64,000 nucleotides of DNA from Streptomyces sp. DH-12 (GTDB taxonomy: Bacteria > Actinomycetota > Actinomycetes > Streptomycetales > Streptomycetaceae). The stretch lies in NCBI RefSeq assembly GCF_002899455.1, contig NZ_PPFB01000001.1, positions 496,001 to 560,000 of the forward strand. The letters are read 5' to 3'. Of this stretch, positions 1 to 8,526 are shown piece by piece; position 1 is the stretch's first letter; each line of letters begins with the position of its first letter. The translations under genes and the position numbers were made by a program. The notes beneath the pieces were generated by a model. The model did no database searches, was not told where the DNA came from, and saw nothing but the letters and a program-made list of their open reading frames with translations.

Positions 1-1
1 C

Positions 2-1075
2 GACGCCCCGTTCACGGTGGAGGAGGTGGTTCTGCGGACGGAGCCGGCCGCCGGCGAGGTCCTGGTCGAGATCGCGGGCACCGGGATGTGCCGGACCGAT
101 CTCGCGGTCCGGCGATCGGCCGGTCGGAGCCCGGTGCCCGCCGTCCTCGGCCACGAGGGCGCCGGGGTCGTGGTCCGCACGGGAGGCGGCCCGGACACCG
201 GGATCGGCGTCGGTGACCACGTCGTGCTCAGCTTCGACTCCTGCGGACACTGCCCGACCTGCCGCGGTGCGGCCCCCGCCTACTGCGACTCCTTCGCCTC
301 CCTCAACCTCTTCGGGGGACGCGAGGAGGAGCCGCCCCGGCTCGCCGACGCGTCCGGCGACGCGTTGGCACCCCGGTGGTTCGGGCAGTCCTCGTTCGCC
401 GAGTACGCCCTCGTCTCCGCTCGCAACGCCGTACGGGTCGATCCCGCACTGCCGCTCGAACTGCTCGGTCCCCTCGGCTGCGGCTCCCTCACCGGCGCCG
501 GAGCCGTGCTGAACACCTTCGGCGCGGGACCCGGCGACACCCTCGTCGTCCTCGGCGCGGGTGCCGTCGGCCTGACCGCGGTGATGGCGGCGACCGCCGC
601 GGGCGCACCGACCGTGGCCGTCGACCGGCATCCCGAGAGGCTCGCCGCGGCCGAGCGGTTCGGCGCGATGCCGCTGCCCGCCGCCTCACCCGACCTGCCC
701 GAGCGGATCCGGCGGCTGACCGACGGCGGCGCCCGCTACGCGCTGGACACCACCGCCTCGCTCCCGCTCATCAACCAGGCGCTCCACGCACTGCGCCCCA
801 CCGGCACCCTCGGCCTGGTGGCGCGCCTCCACAGCCCGCTCACCCTCGAACCGGGCACCCTCGACCGCGGCCGCAGCGTGCGCCACATCTGCGAAGGGGA
901 CGCCGTACCCGCGCTGTTGATCCCCCGGCTGATCGGACTGTGGCGGGCCGGACGCTTCCCTTTCGACCAGTTGATCCGCACCTATCCCCTGTCCGGCATC
1001 AACGAGGCCGAACGCGACTGCGACGCGGGCCGTACGGTCAAACCCGTCCTGCTCCCGGACAGGGCGAGCCGATGA
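2..1075 (+). CDS. Zinc-dependent alcohol dehydrogenase (5' partial)
   Basis: Medium-chain zinc alcohol dehydrogenase, probably oxidising an aromatic or branched alcohol with NAD(P). The frame is open to the window edge; the first GTG (nt 17) lies inside conserved sequence (VEEVVLR), so the true start is upstream. Visible motifs are the catalytic-zinc region MCRTD and GHEGAG, the four-cysteine structural-zinc loop CGHCPTC followed by a later Cys, a third catalytic ligand in LGCGSLTGAG, and the Rossmann motif GAGAVG. The C-terminal substrate domain is complete. Family members are about 360-370 residues, so only roughly ten residues are missing. The pattern CxxC with a long insert (FGGREEEPPR) resembles aryl-alcohol dehydrogenases; the substrate is not determinable here. 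The next gene starts 79 nt downstream on the same strand. Confidence 0.9.
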   Translation, partial: DAPFTVEEVVLRTEPAAGEVLVEIAGTGMCRTDLAVRRSAGRSPVPAVLGHEGAGVVVRTGGGPDTGIGVGDHVVLSFDSCGHCPTCRGAAPAYCDSFASLNLFGGREEEPPRLADASGDALAPRWFGQSSFAEYALVSARNAVRVDPALPLELLGPLGCGSLTGAGAVLNTFGAGPGDTLVVLGAGAVGLTAVMAATAAGAPTVAVDRHPERLAAAERFGAMPLPAASPDLPERIRRLTDGGARYALDTTASLPLINQALHALRPTGTLGLVARLHSPLTLEPGTLDRGRSVRHICEGDAVPALLIPRLIGLWRAGRFPFDQLIRTYPLSGINEAERDCDAGRTVKPVLLPDRASR

Positions 1076-1154
1076 CCGCGGCCCGCGGCGCCGGGCGCCC
1101 ACTCACCCCGTCCCTTGACATCCGGCAGTTCCCACTCCCGCCGACGGAGGCAGC

Positions 1155-2060
1155 ATGGAAGGCACGACACCCCGGCACACGGACGCGGAAGGCGTGGACG
1201 GAGGAGTGGGCCTGACCGCCCTCCTGGTCGCCGCGTCCCGGGCCATCGAAACCCACCGCCACGACAGTCTGGCCCAGGACGCCTACGCCGAGCACTTCGT
1301 GCGCGCGGCCCCTGCCTGCACCCACTGGCCGCTGCGCATCGAGGAGGTTCCGGACGGGGACGACAACCCGCTGTGGGGGAGGTTCGCCCGCTACTTCGGC
1401 CTGCGGACGAGGGTGCTCGACGACTTCGTCCTCCGGTCGGCCGGTGCGGGCGCCCGCCAAGTGGTCCTGCTGGGGGCGGGGTTGGACACCCGCGCCTTCC
1501 GTCTGGACCTGCCGTCCGACTGCGTCGTCTTCGAGATCGACAGGGCGGGCGTGCTGGCGTTCAAGGAACGGGTGCTCACGGGGCTGCCGGCCGCTCCCGA
1601 GGTGAAGCGCGTCCCCGTGCCGGTCGACCTGCGGGAGGACTGGGCCGGCGCGCTCACCGCCGTCGGCTTCGACCCGGCCGCACCCAGCGTCTGGCTGGCC
1701 GAGGGACTCCTCTTCTACCTGCCGGGCCCCGCCGAGACGTACCTCGTCGACACGGTGGACCGGCTGACCGCCGCAGGCAGTGCTCTGGCCTTCGAGGCCA
1801 AGCTGGAGAAGGACCTCCTGGCGTACCGTGACAGCCCGATCTACACGGCGACGCGCCGGCTGATCGGCATCGACCTGCTCCACCTCTTCGACAAGGGACC
1901 ACGCCCCGACTCCGCGGGCGCCCTGACGGCCAGGGGCTGGTCCACCTCGATGCACACGCCCTTCGAGTTCACCAGGCGGCACGGGCGTGGTCCCCTTCCC
2001 GAGCCCAACGACGCGCTGGAGGGGAACCGCTGGGTGTTCGCGCACAAGCTCGCGCCCTGA
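1155..2060 (+). CDS. Class I SAM-dependent O-methyltransferase (leucine carboxyl methyltransferase type)
   Basis: A 301-residue methyltransferase of the PPM/TCMP family common in actinomycete secondary metabolism. Residues 10-35 carry the family opening GLTALLVAASRAIET; motif I is VVLLGAGLDTRAF (about residues 98-110), followed by an acidic motif II (VVFEIDR) and motif LAEGLLFYL. Predicted cytosolic. It follows the alcohol dehydrogenase on the same strand with a short gap, so the two may be cotranscribed and modify the same small molecule; that link is inference. A perfect hairpin lies 30 nt after the stop codon. Acceptor substrate unknown. Confidence 0.88.
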   Translation: MEGTTPRHTDAEGVDGGVGLTALLVAASRAIETHRHDSLAQDAYAEHFVRAAPACTHWPLRIEEVPDGDDNPLWGRFARYFGLRTRVLDDFVLRSAGAGARQVVLLGAGLDTRAFRLDLPSDCVVFEIDRAGVLAFKERVLTGLPAAPEVKRVPVPVDLREDWAGALTAVGFDPAAPSVWLAEGLLFYLPGPAETYLVDTVDRLTAAGSALAFEAKLEKDLLAYRDSPIYTATRRLIGIDLLHLFDKGPRPDSAGALTARGWSTSMHTPFEFTRRHGRGPLPEPNDALEGNRWVFAHKLAP

Positions 2061-2089
2061 CGCCCGGGCGCTGACGACGCGGACGTCCG

Positions 2090-2129
2090 GCCAGGGGCTG
2101 TACCGGCCGTCGGCGGCACAGCCCCTGGC
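2090..2129. terminator. Bidirectional hairpin terminator between convergent genes
   Basis: Perfect 12-bp inverted repeat (GCCAGGGGCTGT at 2090-2101, complement at 2118-2129) with a 16-nt loop. It lies exactly between the convergent stops of the methyltransferase and the EF-hand gene. No U-tract, as usual in Streptomyces. Confidence 0.8.
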
Positions 2130-2137
2130 GAGCAGGG

Positions 2138-2680
2138 TCAGACGGCGCGGGCCGGCACCAGCCGGTCGCCCGGGATCCCGGCCTTGTCCGGCGCGTAGTA
2201 GTCCTTGATGCCGGCGGCCCACGCGGCCACGGTGATGCGGTCGTCGGCGTCCGGACCGAAGGCGTCGAAGAGGGCGTGGATGTTCGCCTCCTCGAAGCCG
2301 ATCGCCTTCATCAGCGACACGAACAGGGGGCGCTCGATCAGGCCGTCCCCGTCGGGGTCGCCGAGTGCGGAGAGAGCCTCGGCGAACTCGGCGGCCGTGG
2401 GTCCGAAGCGCTCGGGGTCCAGCACGAAGGGACGGAACTCCTCCACGGAGATGACACCGTCGCCGTTGGCGTCCAGTTCCGTGGCCAGCGTCGTCCAGTA
2501 GCGGCGGAACGCGGCTCTGATGGCGTCCTTGGCACCGTCGTCCGAAGCGGCCGCCGCTTCCAGGACACGGCCTGTCATCAGGTCGAAGTCGTCGGAGTCG
2601 AGGACTCCGTTGCCGTTGGCGTCGAAGAGGGAGAAGACCAGCTCGACCCGCTTGGCGGCTTCATCTCGCATGTGCGTCAC
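2138..2680 (-). CDS. EF-hand calcium-binding protein (calerythrin-like)
   Basis: A 180-residue soluble calcium sensor of the four-EF-hand calerythrin or sarcoplasmic-binding-protein type found in actinomycetes. Three canonical loops are visible: DANGNGVLDSDDF near residue 20, DANGDGVISVEEF near residue 75 and DPDGDGLIERPLF near residue 108. A fourth, degraded loop (GPDADDRITVAAW, near residue 147) lacks the first Asp and may bind weakly. No signal peptide or membrane segment. Two Met codons (residues 1 and 4) could start it. Specific partner unknown; calcium buffering or signalling is known for the family. Confidence 0.9.
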   Translation of the reverse strand: MTHMRDEAAKRVELVFSLFDANGNGVLDSDDFDLMTGRVLEAAAASDDGAKDAIRAAFRRYWTTLATELDANGDGVISVEEFRPFVLDPERFGPTAAEFAEALSALGDPDGDGLIERPLFVSLMKAIGFEEANIHALFDAFGPDADDRITVAAWAAGIKDYYAPDKAGIPGDRLVPARAV

Positions 2681-3526
2681 CTGTCTTCCACGACCCGACC
2701 ACTTCGGGCCTGCATCCGTGACCCATGGAACCGCCGGGAGGAGCCGCAGGATCCCGATCTTCGCTTTTGGTGCCGGGGGAACCGCTGAATGAGCGGGTGT
2801 GACACGTTTGACGCCACACCTGTGACGACCAGGGTGTTCCGACCGATCCCGTTGATCAGCTCATATGACCTGACGCTTCGGCGCGGAAGGAGGCAGCCGA
2901 CACCAGGATCCGGCAACTGCCGACCCTGGTGCGCGAGTTCCGCGGCAACCGAACCCACGGCCTGGAGGAACACGCCCGCCATGCCGGGCACAGCCCCTCC
3001 GGGGTGCGCGCCGCCCACGGTGAGACAGAGACCAGGCAAGTCACCGCACAGATCGGCCGGGAGGCGAACCACCCCCGTCGCGCCCCACCGGAACCACCCG
3101 GCGACCGCGGGGCGGGCAACGCCGTTGGCCCCGCCGTCCAGTGAGCACCGTGCATCGTGAAGTTGCTGGTCACGGGGCTGGTGTGCGCGGAGTCCGGGAT
3201 GTTCGTGCCGGTCGTGGGCGGATGACTTCGGCGAAGATCGTCGGTCACCGGGAAACTTCGCGGTCCGTGAGGACGAGCAGGGACCTGACCAGGTCGGAAC
3301 GAGGGTGGAAAAGGCTCACGGACCCGCGGGTCCGCGTTCGGCCTGCTGGGGCGGTGGAGCGTGTGCGGGAGTCGTTCGCGTCAGGTCAGCGCGCGGAAGC
3401 GCTCAGCACCGATCCCGTTCGTGCCCGCGTTGTGCTCGGCTGCCTGCGAGCAGGGCGCGAGCCGGATCCGGCCGGGCTCGCGGCTCAGGGCCGGCTCGGA
3501 CTCCCCTCCGGTGTGCTCCGCCGTGC
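2681..3526. other. 846-nt stretch without a recognisable gene
   Basis: Open frames exist on both strands but none has a family signature, convincing start or plausible amino-acid composition. A plus-strand frame at about 2890-3144 reads as a possible C-terminal tail (RIRQLPTLVREFRGN) without any upstream start, so it may be a decayed gene fragment. The 5' end presumably holds the promoter of the EF-hand gene. Confidence 0.5.
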
Positions 3527-3862
3527 TCAGCGAGGGGCGGTACCGCCCGGGAGCTCCGCTTCCAGGAGCGCGAGCAGTCCGGGGAACCTCTTCTCGACGT
3601 CCGCGCGTCGCAGTCGGACGCCCTTGCGGTTGCCGTAGTCGATCTCCTCGATGAGACCTGCCTCGCGCAGGACCCGGAAGTGGTGGGTCTGGGTCTGCTT
3701 CGAGATCGGAAGACCGAACGAGTTGCAGCCCCGCTCGTTGTCGCTGCGGTCGGCGGCCAACTGCGCCATCACCGAACGCCGGTGCTCGTCGGCGAGGGCA
3801 CGGAACACCGCACCCAGATCGAGCGCGTCGGCCTTCGGGCCGACCAGGTTCATCCCAGCCAC
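3527..3862 (-). CDS. ArsR-family winged-helix repressor
   Basis: A 111-residue ArsR/SmtB-fold repressor. The DNA-binding part includes the helix-turn-helix with SKQTQTHHFRVLREAGLI and the wing YGNRKGVRLRR. It lacks the CVC metal-binding motif of arsenic sensors, so the signal is probably organic rather than a metal. The start is GTG 3862, chosen because AGGGG sits six bases upstream; ATG 3853 would be too far from it. It is divergent from an FAD monooxygenase at 4035, and two matched palindromes lie between them, so autoregulation and control of the monooxygenase are likely. HTH regulators of this type controlling a neighbouring oxygenase are common. Confidence 0.85.
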   Translation of the reverse strand: MAGMNLVGPKADALDLGAVFRALADEHRRSVMAQLAADRSDNERGCNSFGLPISKQTQTHHFRVLREAGLIEEIDYGNRKGVRLRRADVEKRFPGLLALLEAELPGGTAPR

Positions 3863-3874
3863 GCGGCACCCCTT

Positions 3875-3900
3875 TCAGGTACGACTTGAATCGTACCTGA
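3875..3900. promoter_or_regulatory. Operator 1 of the ArsR-type repressor
   Basis: Perfect inverted repeat: TCAGGTACGA at 3875-3884 and its complement at 3891-3900, separated by six bases. It lies just upstream of the repressor start. The core AGGTACGA-N6-TCGTACCT is repeated exactly 40 bp away. Confidence 0.8.
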
Positions 3901-3912
3901 AGGATGTGCTCC

Positions 3913-3942
3913 ACTGAGGTACGAAATTTTTCGTACCTCAGT
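3913..3942. promoter_or_regulatory. Operator 2 of the ArsR-type repressor
   Basis: Perfect inverted repeat with 14-bp arms (ACTGAGGTACGAAA at 3913-3926, complement at 3929-3942) and a 2-bp centre. It has the same AGGTACGA-N6-TCGTACCT core as operator 1, facing the monooxygenase gene. Confidence 0.8.
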
Positions 3943-4034
3943 CCGGTTGCGCTGCTCCGTGCCGCCGCGCCCTGAGACCACGTCCCCGGCGCTCGCCGGG
4001 GACGTGGTCATCGACACTTCGAGAGGTCATCGTC

Positions 4035-5177
4035 ATGAAGAAGCCCGAGGTACTGATAGTCGGTGCCGGAATCGCAGGGCCCGCACTCGCGTACTGGCTC
4101 TCCCGGAACGGCTACCGGCCGACGGTCGTCGAACATGCCCGGCAGCTGCGCTCCGGTGGTAGCGCGATCGTCGTGAAGGGGCCCGCTGTCCCGGTCGCCG
4201 ACCGCATGGGTATCCTCCCGCAGCTCCGCGGGCTCGCCACCCGCAATCGGTCACTGACCCTGCTCGACCCCGACGGCAGGCGAATCCTGCGACTCCCGCT
4301 CACCTCGGACGAAGCGCCGACGGTCGAGGTGACCCGAGCCGACCTGTCCGAGGTGCTCCACCGGTCGGCGCAGACCGAGGCCGAGTTCTTGTTCGACGAG
4401 ACGGTCACCTCTCTCGACCAGGACGGAGGCGGGGTCGACGTCACCTTCCGACGGTCCGCGCCACGGCGCTTCGACCTGGTGGTCGGTGCCGACGGGATCC
4501 ACTCCACCGTACGACGCCTGGTCTTCGGACCCGAGCGGCAGTTCGCGGGCGACCTGGGCCTGTACGGCGCGACCGTGCCGCTGGAACCTGACGCCGTTGA
4601 GGACCCGAGCGAGATGACGATGCTGACCGTGCCGAACCGGATGCTGGTCGTCCACCCCTCGCGGACCACTCCGCTCGCGATCTTCACCTTCCGGGCCGCA
4701 CAGCGAGCGCCCCACGACCGCAAGAACATCGCCCTTCACAAGCAGACCGTGGCCGACGCCTACGCCGACGTGCGGTGGCGGGCACCGGAGCTCGTGGCGG
4801 CGTTCCTCGACCACCCAGCTCCGTTCTTCGACCCCCTGACCACCATCCGGGTGCCCTCGTGGTCCCGCGGACGGATCGTGCTGCTCGGGGACGCGGCGGC
4901 GGCGACAGCCCTGCTGGGTGACGGGTCCAGCATGGCGATGGCGGGCGCGTACGCCCTCGCAGAAGAGCTCGCCGCCCATCCCGGTGATCACGCCCGCGCC
5001 TTCGCCGCCTACGAGTCGCGGCTCCGCCGTGAGGTGGGTCCGCGGCAGCGACGCGTCGGTCTGCTCTCCAGGCTCATGGTGCCCCGCACCCGGCCGGGTC
5101 TCGCGGTGCGCAACGCGGTGGGCCGCGCGGTCGGTCGCACGAACCGGATCGCCTCTCGCGAAGCCGCGAACCGGTAG
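4035..5177 (+). CDS. FAD-dependent aromatic monooxygenase
   Basis: A 380-residue class A flavoprotein hydroxylase (PHBH/UbiH fold) that uses FAD, NAD(P)H and oxygen. The N-terminal ADP-binding motif is VLIVGAGIAGPALAYWL; the middle NAD(P)H/FAD motif is DLVVGADGIHSTVR (near residues 150-163); the C-terminal FAD motif is GRIVLLGDAAAATALLGDG (near residues 280-298), where the usual GDAAH is GDAAA. Length is typical. The start ATG has GAGAGG upstream. It is divergent from an ArsR-type repressor and probably induced by the compound it oxidises. Substrate could be a phenolic, a flavonoid or an antibiotic; unresolved. Confidence 0.9.
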   Translation: MKKPEVLIVGAGIAGPALAYWLSRNGYRPTVVEHARQLRSGGSAIVVKGPAVPVADRMGILPQLRGLATRNRSLTLLDPDGRRILRLPLTSDEAPTVEVTRADLSEVLHRSAQTEAEFLFDETVTSLDQDGGGVDVTFRRSAPRRFDLVVGADGIHSTVRRLVFGPERQFAGDLGLYGATVPLEPDAVEDPSEMTMLTVPNRMLVVHPSRTTPLAIFTFRAAQRAPHDRKNIALHKQTVADAYADVRWRAPELVAAFLDHPAPFFDPLTTIRVPSWSRGRIVLLGDAAAATALLGDGSSMAMAGAYALAEELAAHPGDHARAFAAYESRLRREVGPRQRRVGLLSRLMVPRTRPGLAVRNAVGRAVGRTNRIASREAANR

Positions 5178-5689
5178 ACCGGGTCCGCACCGGCCGCTCA
5201 CCGGTCGGTGCGGAGTTCCGCGGCAGCCCTCAGCCGGCCGGCGACGCCATGTCCGACGAGCCCGGCTCGGCGTGGTGGGTCATCGCCGATGCGGCAGGTC
5301 GGCCGCTGTGGACCTCACCCACCGTTCCCCCGCTCCGCCTGGACCTCCGCCGGCTGGCAGCAGAACCCGGCGACGGCCCCGTCCGGCGAGTCAGCGGTAG
5401 TGCTGTCCGGCCGGTCCGACCCGCACCCGTGCTCGTGTCCCACCACACTGGGTCGTGAAGCGGTCCGCTGCACCCGCCACCGTGGCCGGTCCGGGCCTGC
5501 TCCTCCGGCCGCTGCATCGCGGGCATCCGGGGCCGGGCGACCGCGAACCTCAGGCGGAGGACCGGCGGATGGCCCGCCTGCCGCCCGCCGCCCGTTCCGA
5601 GGTCTTCGAGCGCTCAAGCCACTTGCGTCCTCGGAGGAGTCCGAGTGCTTCGACTCCCCCGGCCTCGCCTTCCTGACCGGGTAGGCCGT
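5178..5689. other. 512-nt stretch without a recognisable gene
   Basis: Short frames occur (for example 5249-5458, opening MSDEPGSAWWVIADAAG) but no family is recognised and no good ribosome site is seen. I call no gene here. Confidence 0.45.
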
Positions 5690-5760
5690 CGGTGAGGGTG
5701 AGTTGTTCCTCACCGGCGCGGGGCGACGGTCGGGTCCGTCGGGTCCGCCGCGCCGGACCC
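5690..5760 (-). terminator. Two hairpins behind the tripeptidyl aminopeptidase gene
   Basis: Two GC-rich hairpins follow the minus-strand stop at 5763: GGGTCCG at 5741-5747 with its complement at 5754-5760, and CGGTGAGG at 5690-5697 with its complement at 5708-5715. Likely tandem terminators. Confidence 0.6.
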
Positions 5761-5762
5761 TG

Positions 5763-7352
5763 TCACGAGCAGACGGTGCCGTTCTTCGGAACCGTTCCGT
5801 CCAGCAGGTACTCGTCGACCAGACCGGTCAGGCAGTCGTTGACGCCGTAGGTGCCATGGCCCTCGCCCTTCACGGTGACGTGGACGCCCACTCCGTCGCC
5901 CAGTTGGTCCGCCATCTTCTTGGCGCCCTCGTAAGGAGTGGCAGGGTCACCGGTGTTGCCGATGACCAGGACGGGATCCGCACCGTCGGCCGACACGTCG
6001 ACGGTGGAGGCGTGGCCGTCCACGGGCCAGTCGGTGCACTGGAGCAGCCCCCAGGCCAGCCATGCGCCGAACACCGGCGACGTCTCACGGAACTCGGGCA
6101 GGTGGCGGCGCACGTCCTTGACGGTGAAACGGTCCTTGTAGTCGGCGCAGTTCACCGCTGTGTTGGCGGAGTTGATGTTGGCGTATCCGTCGTCGTCGAC
6201 ACGCTGGCTGTAGCTGTCGGCCAGCAGGAGCAGCGTGGTGCCGTCACCGTCCATGGCCGCTGCCAGCCCGCCCCGGAGCAGCATCCAGCCCTCCTGGTCG
6301 TAGAGGGCTGCGGCGATCCCGTCGAGCGCCTGGCTCTGGGAGAGGGTACGTCCGAACTCCGTGGGCAGGGGGTCGTCGTCCAGGCGCTCGAGCAGCGCGA
6401 TGATGTCCTTCTCGCCCTGCTTCGGGTCCGTTCCCTCGAAGAAGCACGAGTCCTGTCGCGCGCAGTCCTCGAGGAAGTTGCGCAGGGCACGCTGGAAGCC
6501 CTCGCTCTGGCCGAGCGCGCCGGCCAGGACGTCCTCGGTGGGGTCGACGACGGCGTCGAGGACCAGCCGCCCGACGTTCTCGGGGAAGAGGTGCGCGTAG
6601 ACGCCGCCGAGCTGCGTTCCGTAGGAGACGCCGAAGTAGTTCAGTTTCTCGTCACCGAGGACACGGCGCATCAGGTCGAGGTCGCGTGCGGCCTCCTGTG
6701 TGCCGACGTGGTCCAGCACCGCGCCGGACCTGCTTTCGCATGCCCGGGCGAACGCACGTACCCCACGGGCGTGGGCCTTCTCCTCCGCGGCGTCGTCCGG
6801 GGTGGAGTCCGAGGCCAGCCAGGCGTCCATGTCCTTCGCGTCCAGGCACTGCACACCGGCGCTGTCGCCGATCCCGCGGGGGTCGAACCCCACCAGGTCG
6901 TAGCGCTCGTGCAGCTCCATGTAGTCGTCGCCGGCGACGAGGGGGAGGGTCGTCACCCCGGAATCACCCGGGCCGCCGAAGTTGAAGAGCAGGGAGCCGA
7001 GGCGTTCGCCACCGGAGTCCGGGGCCGCCTTCGCGCGGATGAGGGCCAGGTCGATGGTCTCGCCGTCGGGGTGTGCGTAGTCCAGCGGTGCCTTCATGGT
7101 GCTGCACTGCCACGTCGTTCCGTCCGGGAGCTTCTCAGGCTTGTCGCCGCCGCCCTGGGCCAGGGAAGGGGCGGAGCACGCACGCCACTTCAGTTCCTGC
7201 TCGAGGAGCGCGGCGGGCACCGGGGGCGTTGCAGCCGTGGTGTCGGGCTCGGGATCGGCCCCGGGGTCGCAGGCCGTGACCGCGGTGGCCGCCAACACGG
7301 CGAGTGATGCCAGGGCGACGGCGAACCGGGGCGTGCGGTGGTGTGCGGGCAT
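5763..7352 (-). CDS. Secreted tripeptidyl aminopeptidase, S33 family lipoprotein
   Basis: A 529-residue alpha/beta-hydrolase exopeptidase that releases tripeptides from N-termini of secreted proteins. The N-terminal signal ends in AVTAC, a lipobox, so it is likely anchored outside the membrane. The oxyanion region NFGGPGDSG is near residue 107, the nucleophile elbow GVSYGTQLG near residue 245, and a TAP-like C-terminal domain carries GNTGDPATP (Asp) and GEGHGTYG (His). Length matches Streptomyces Tap and SlpD/E-type enzymes. Eight-plus cysteines agree with extracellular folding. It is monocistronic, followed by hairpins. Confidence 0.93.
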   Translation of the reverse strand: MPAHHRTPRFAVALASLAVLAATAVTACDPGADPEPDTTAATPPVPAALLEQELKWRACSAPSLAQGGGDKPEKLPDGTTWQCSTMKAPLDYAHPDGETIDLALIRAKAAPDSGGERLGSLLFNFGGPGDSGVTTLPLVAGDDYMELHERYDLVGFDPRGIGDSAGVQCLDAKDMDAWLASDSTPDDAAEEKAHARGVRAFARACESRSGAVLDHVGTQEAARDLDLMRRVLGDEKLNYFGVSYGTQLGGVYAHLFPENVGRLVLDAVVDPTEDVLAGALGQSEGFQRALRNFLEDCARQDSCFFEGTDPKQGEKDIIALLERLDDDPLPTEFGRTLSQSQALDGIAAALYDQEGWMLLRGGLAAAMDGDGTTLLLLADSYSQRVDDDGYANINSANTAVNCADYKDRFTVKDVRRHLPEFRETSPVFGAWLAWGLLQCTDWPVDGHASTVDVSADGADPVLVIGNTGDPATPYEGAKKMADQLGDGVGVHVTVKGEGHGTYGVNDCLTGLVDEYLLDGTVPKNGTVCS

Positions 7353-7404
7353 GCTGGTGTCGGTCTCCAGGTCGTTGACGGGTGAGGAAGGGGGGTGCGG
7401 ACGC

Positions 7405-7707
7405 TCAGGCGTCGAGGTCCTGGCGGTCGGCGGTCCGGTCGGCGGGTGCGCCTCGCAAGGACCCGAGCCCCTTGAGAGCGGACGTGACGAGCACGCAGCA
7501 CAGAAGGCCGACGCTGAGCAGGAAGGTCCACTCGGCCCACGCGGCGGCGCCCTCTGCCGGCTCCAGCGCCTCGAACAGCGCCGCGCCCACGGGGTAGGAG
7601 AGGGCGCACACCAGGACGAGCTGCCAGAAGGCCAGTGTCTTGAGGGGTTTCAACCATGCGGTCAGGGCAGTGGCCAGAACGGCGAGCAACGCGACGAAGA
7701 CTTCCAT
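7405..7707 (-). CDS. Small integral membrane protein
   Basis: A 100-residue hydrophobic protein of unknown function. I prefer ATG 7707 (MEVFVALLAVLATALTAWL) because AGGA lies about ten bases upstream; an ATG nine bases earlier is too close to it. Three hydrophobic segments are visible: residues 2-20, 30-50 and about 63-85, the last containing a CC pair. The tail is charged (PADRTADRQ). It lies 52 nt upstream of the tripeptidyl aminopeptidase on the same strand and could share its transcript. Confidence 0.65.
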   Translation of the reverse strand: MEVFVALLAVLATALTAWLKPLKTLAFWQLVLVCALSYPVGAALFEALEPAEGAAAWAEWTFLLSVGLLCCVLVTSALKGLGSLRGAPADRTADRQDLDA

Positions 7708-7937
7708 GCGGTCCATGTCCTGATCATTTCGCGCGGGATGCGCCGCACCCTGGTCCACCAGGAGGAATGCCACCTAGTCCGCAAGACATAGGACGGTGAG
7801 CGAACTTGTGTACCGGCCAGGCGGAACCGACACCGTGTCCCGCCACCGACGGGCGTCTCCGCCTCACCCGCACGGATGAGTACGGCACGGACGCGGCGCT
7901 CGCCGCACGCCGGCATCCCGGCGGACCACTGTCCCGG

Positions 7938-8059
7938 CGCGCGGTGGAGGGCGGGACCAACCGGCTCAAGAGACACCGGGCGGTGGCCACCCGCTACGGA
8001 AACTCGCCGTCCGTCACGAGGCGACTGTGCTCGTCGCGGCCGTCAACGAATGGCTGTGA
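7938..8059 (+). pseudogene. IS5-type transposase C-terminal remnant, frameshifted
   Basis: The plus strand reads RAVEGGTNRLKRHRAVATRY in one frame, then after a one-base shift near 7996 reads KLAVRHEATVLVAAVNEWL and a stop at 8057-8059. Together these are the conserved C-terminus (DDE-distal RLKRHRAVATR block) of IS5-family transposases of Streptomyces. The rest of the element and its terminal repeats are not visible. The fragment is dead. Confidence 0.75.
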
Positions 8060-8088
8060 CCCACACTCCTCTGGAGCCAGGAGGACCA

Positions 8089-8436
8089 TCAACGGTGTTC
8101 CAGCACGTTGACCACCCGGCCGTTGGGGTCACGGACGAAGAACCGGCGCACCCCCCACTCCTCGTCCTGCAGGGGATGGACGATCTCCGCGCCACTCGCC
8201 CGCATGGTCGCGTAGGCCGCGTCCACGTCATCCACTTCGACGCTCACGTCGGGAGTGACCGGTGCGCTCTCGTCACTGGCCATGAAGCTGATCTGCGCCG
8301 TCGGACTGGACGGAGACGCGAGCGTCATGATCCAGCCGTGGTTCATGACCTCCTCGAATCCGAGCAGGCCGTAGAACTCCCGGCTCTCCCGCGCGGCCTC
8401 CGACTGGACATTGGGTACGACACGGCGAACGGCCAT
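8089..8436 (-). CDS. VOC-family (glyoxalase/bleomycin-resistance fold) protein
   Basis: A 115-residue single-module vicinal-oxygen-chelate protein, predicted cytosolic dimer. Visible are SREFYGLLGFEEV near the N-terminus, the central DVSVEVDDVDAAYATM segment, and the C-terminal RRFFVRDPNGRVVNVLEH with the usual Glu metal ligand. The start is ATG 8436 (MAVRRVVPNVQS), preceded by GGGAG at six bases. Such proteins act as dioxygenases, glyoxalases or drug-binding proteins; the substrate cannot be told from the sequence. Confidence 0.85.
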   Translation of the reverse strand: MAVRRVVPNVQSEAARESREFYGLLGFEEVMNHGWIMTLASPSSPTAQISFMASDESAPVTPDVSVEVDDVDAAYATMRASGAEIVHPLQDEEWGVRRFFVRDPNGRVVNVLEHR

Positions 8437-8526
8437 CGATGACTCCCGGGTGGTAGCAGGTCGGTGTTGAGGCTCTCCAGGAGTACTACGCCACACCACC
8501 CGCCGCACACACCTTCGATACACGCC

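Noticed and set aside
3141..3638. 165-codon plus-strand frame near the ArsR-type gene
   Set aside because: Arg-rich, no family, and antisense to the 3' end of the repressor gene.
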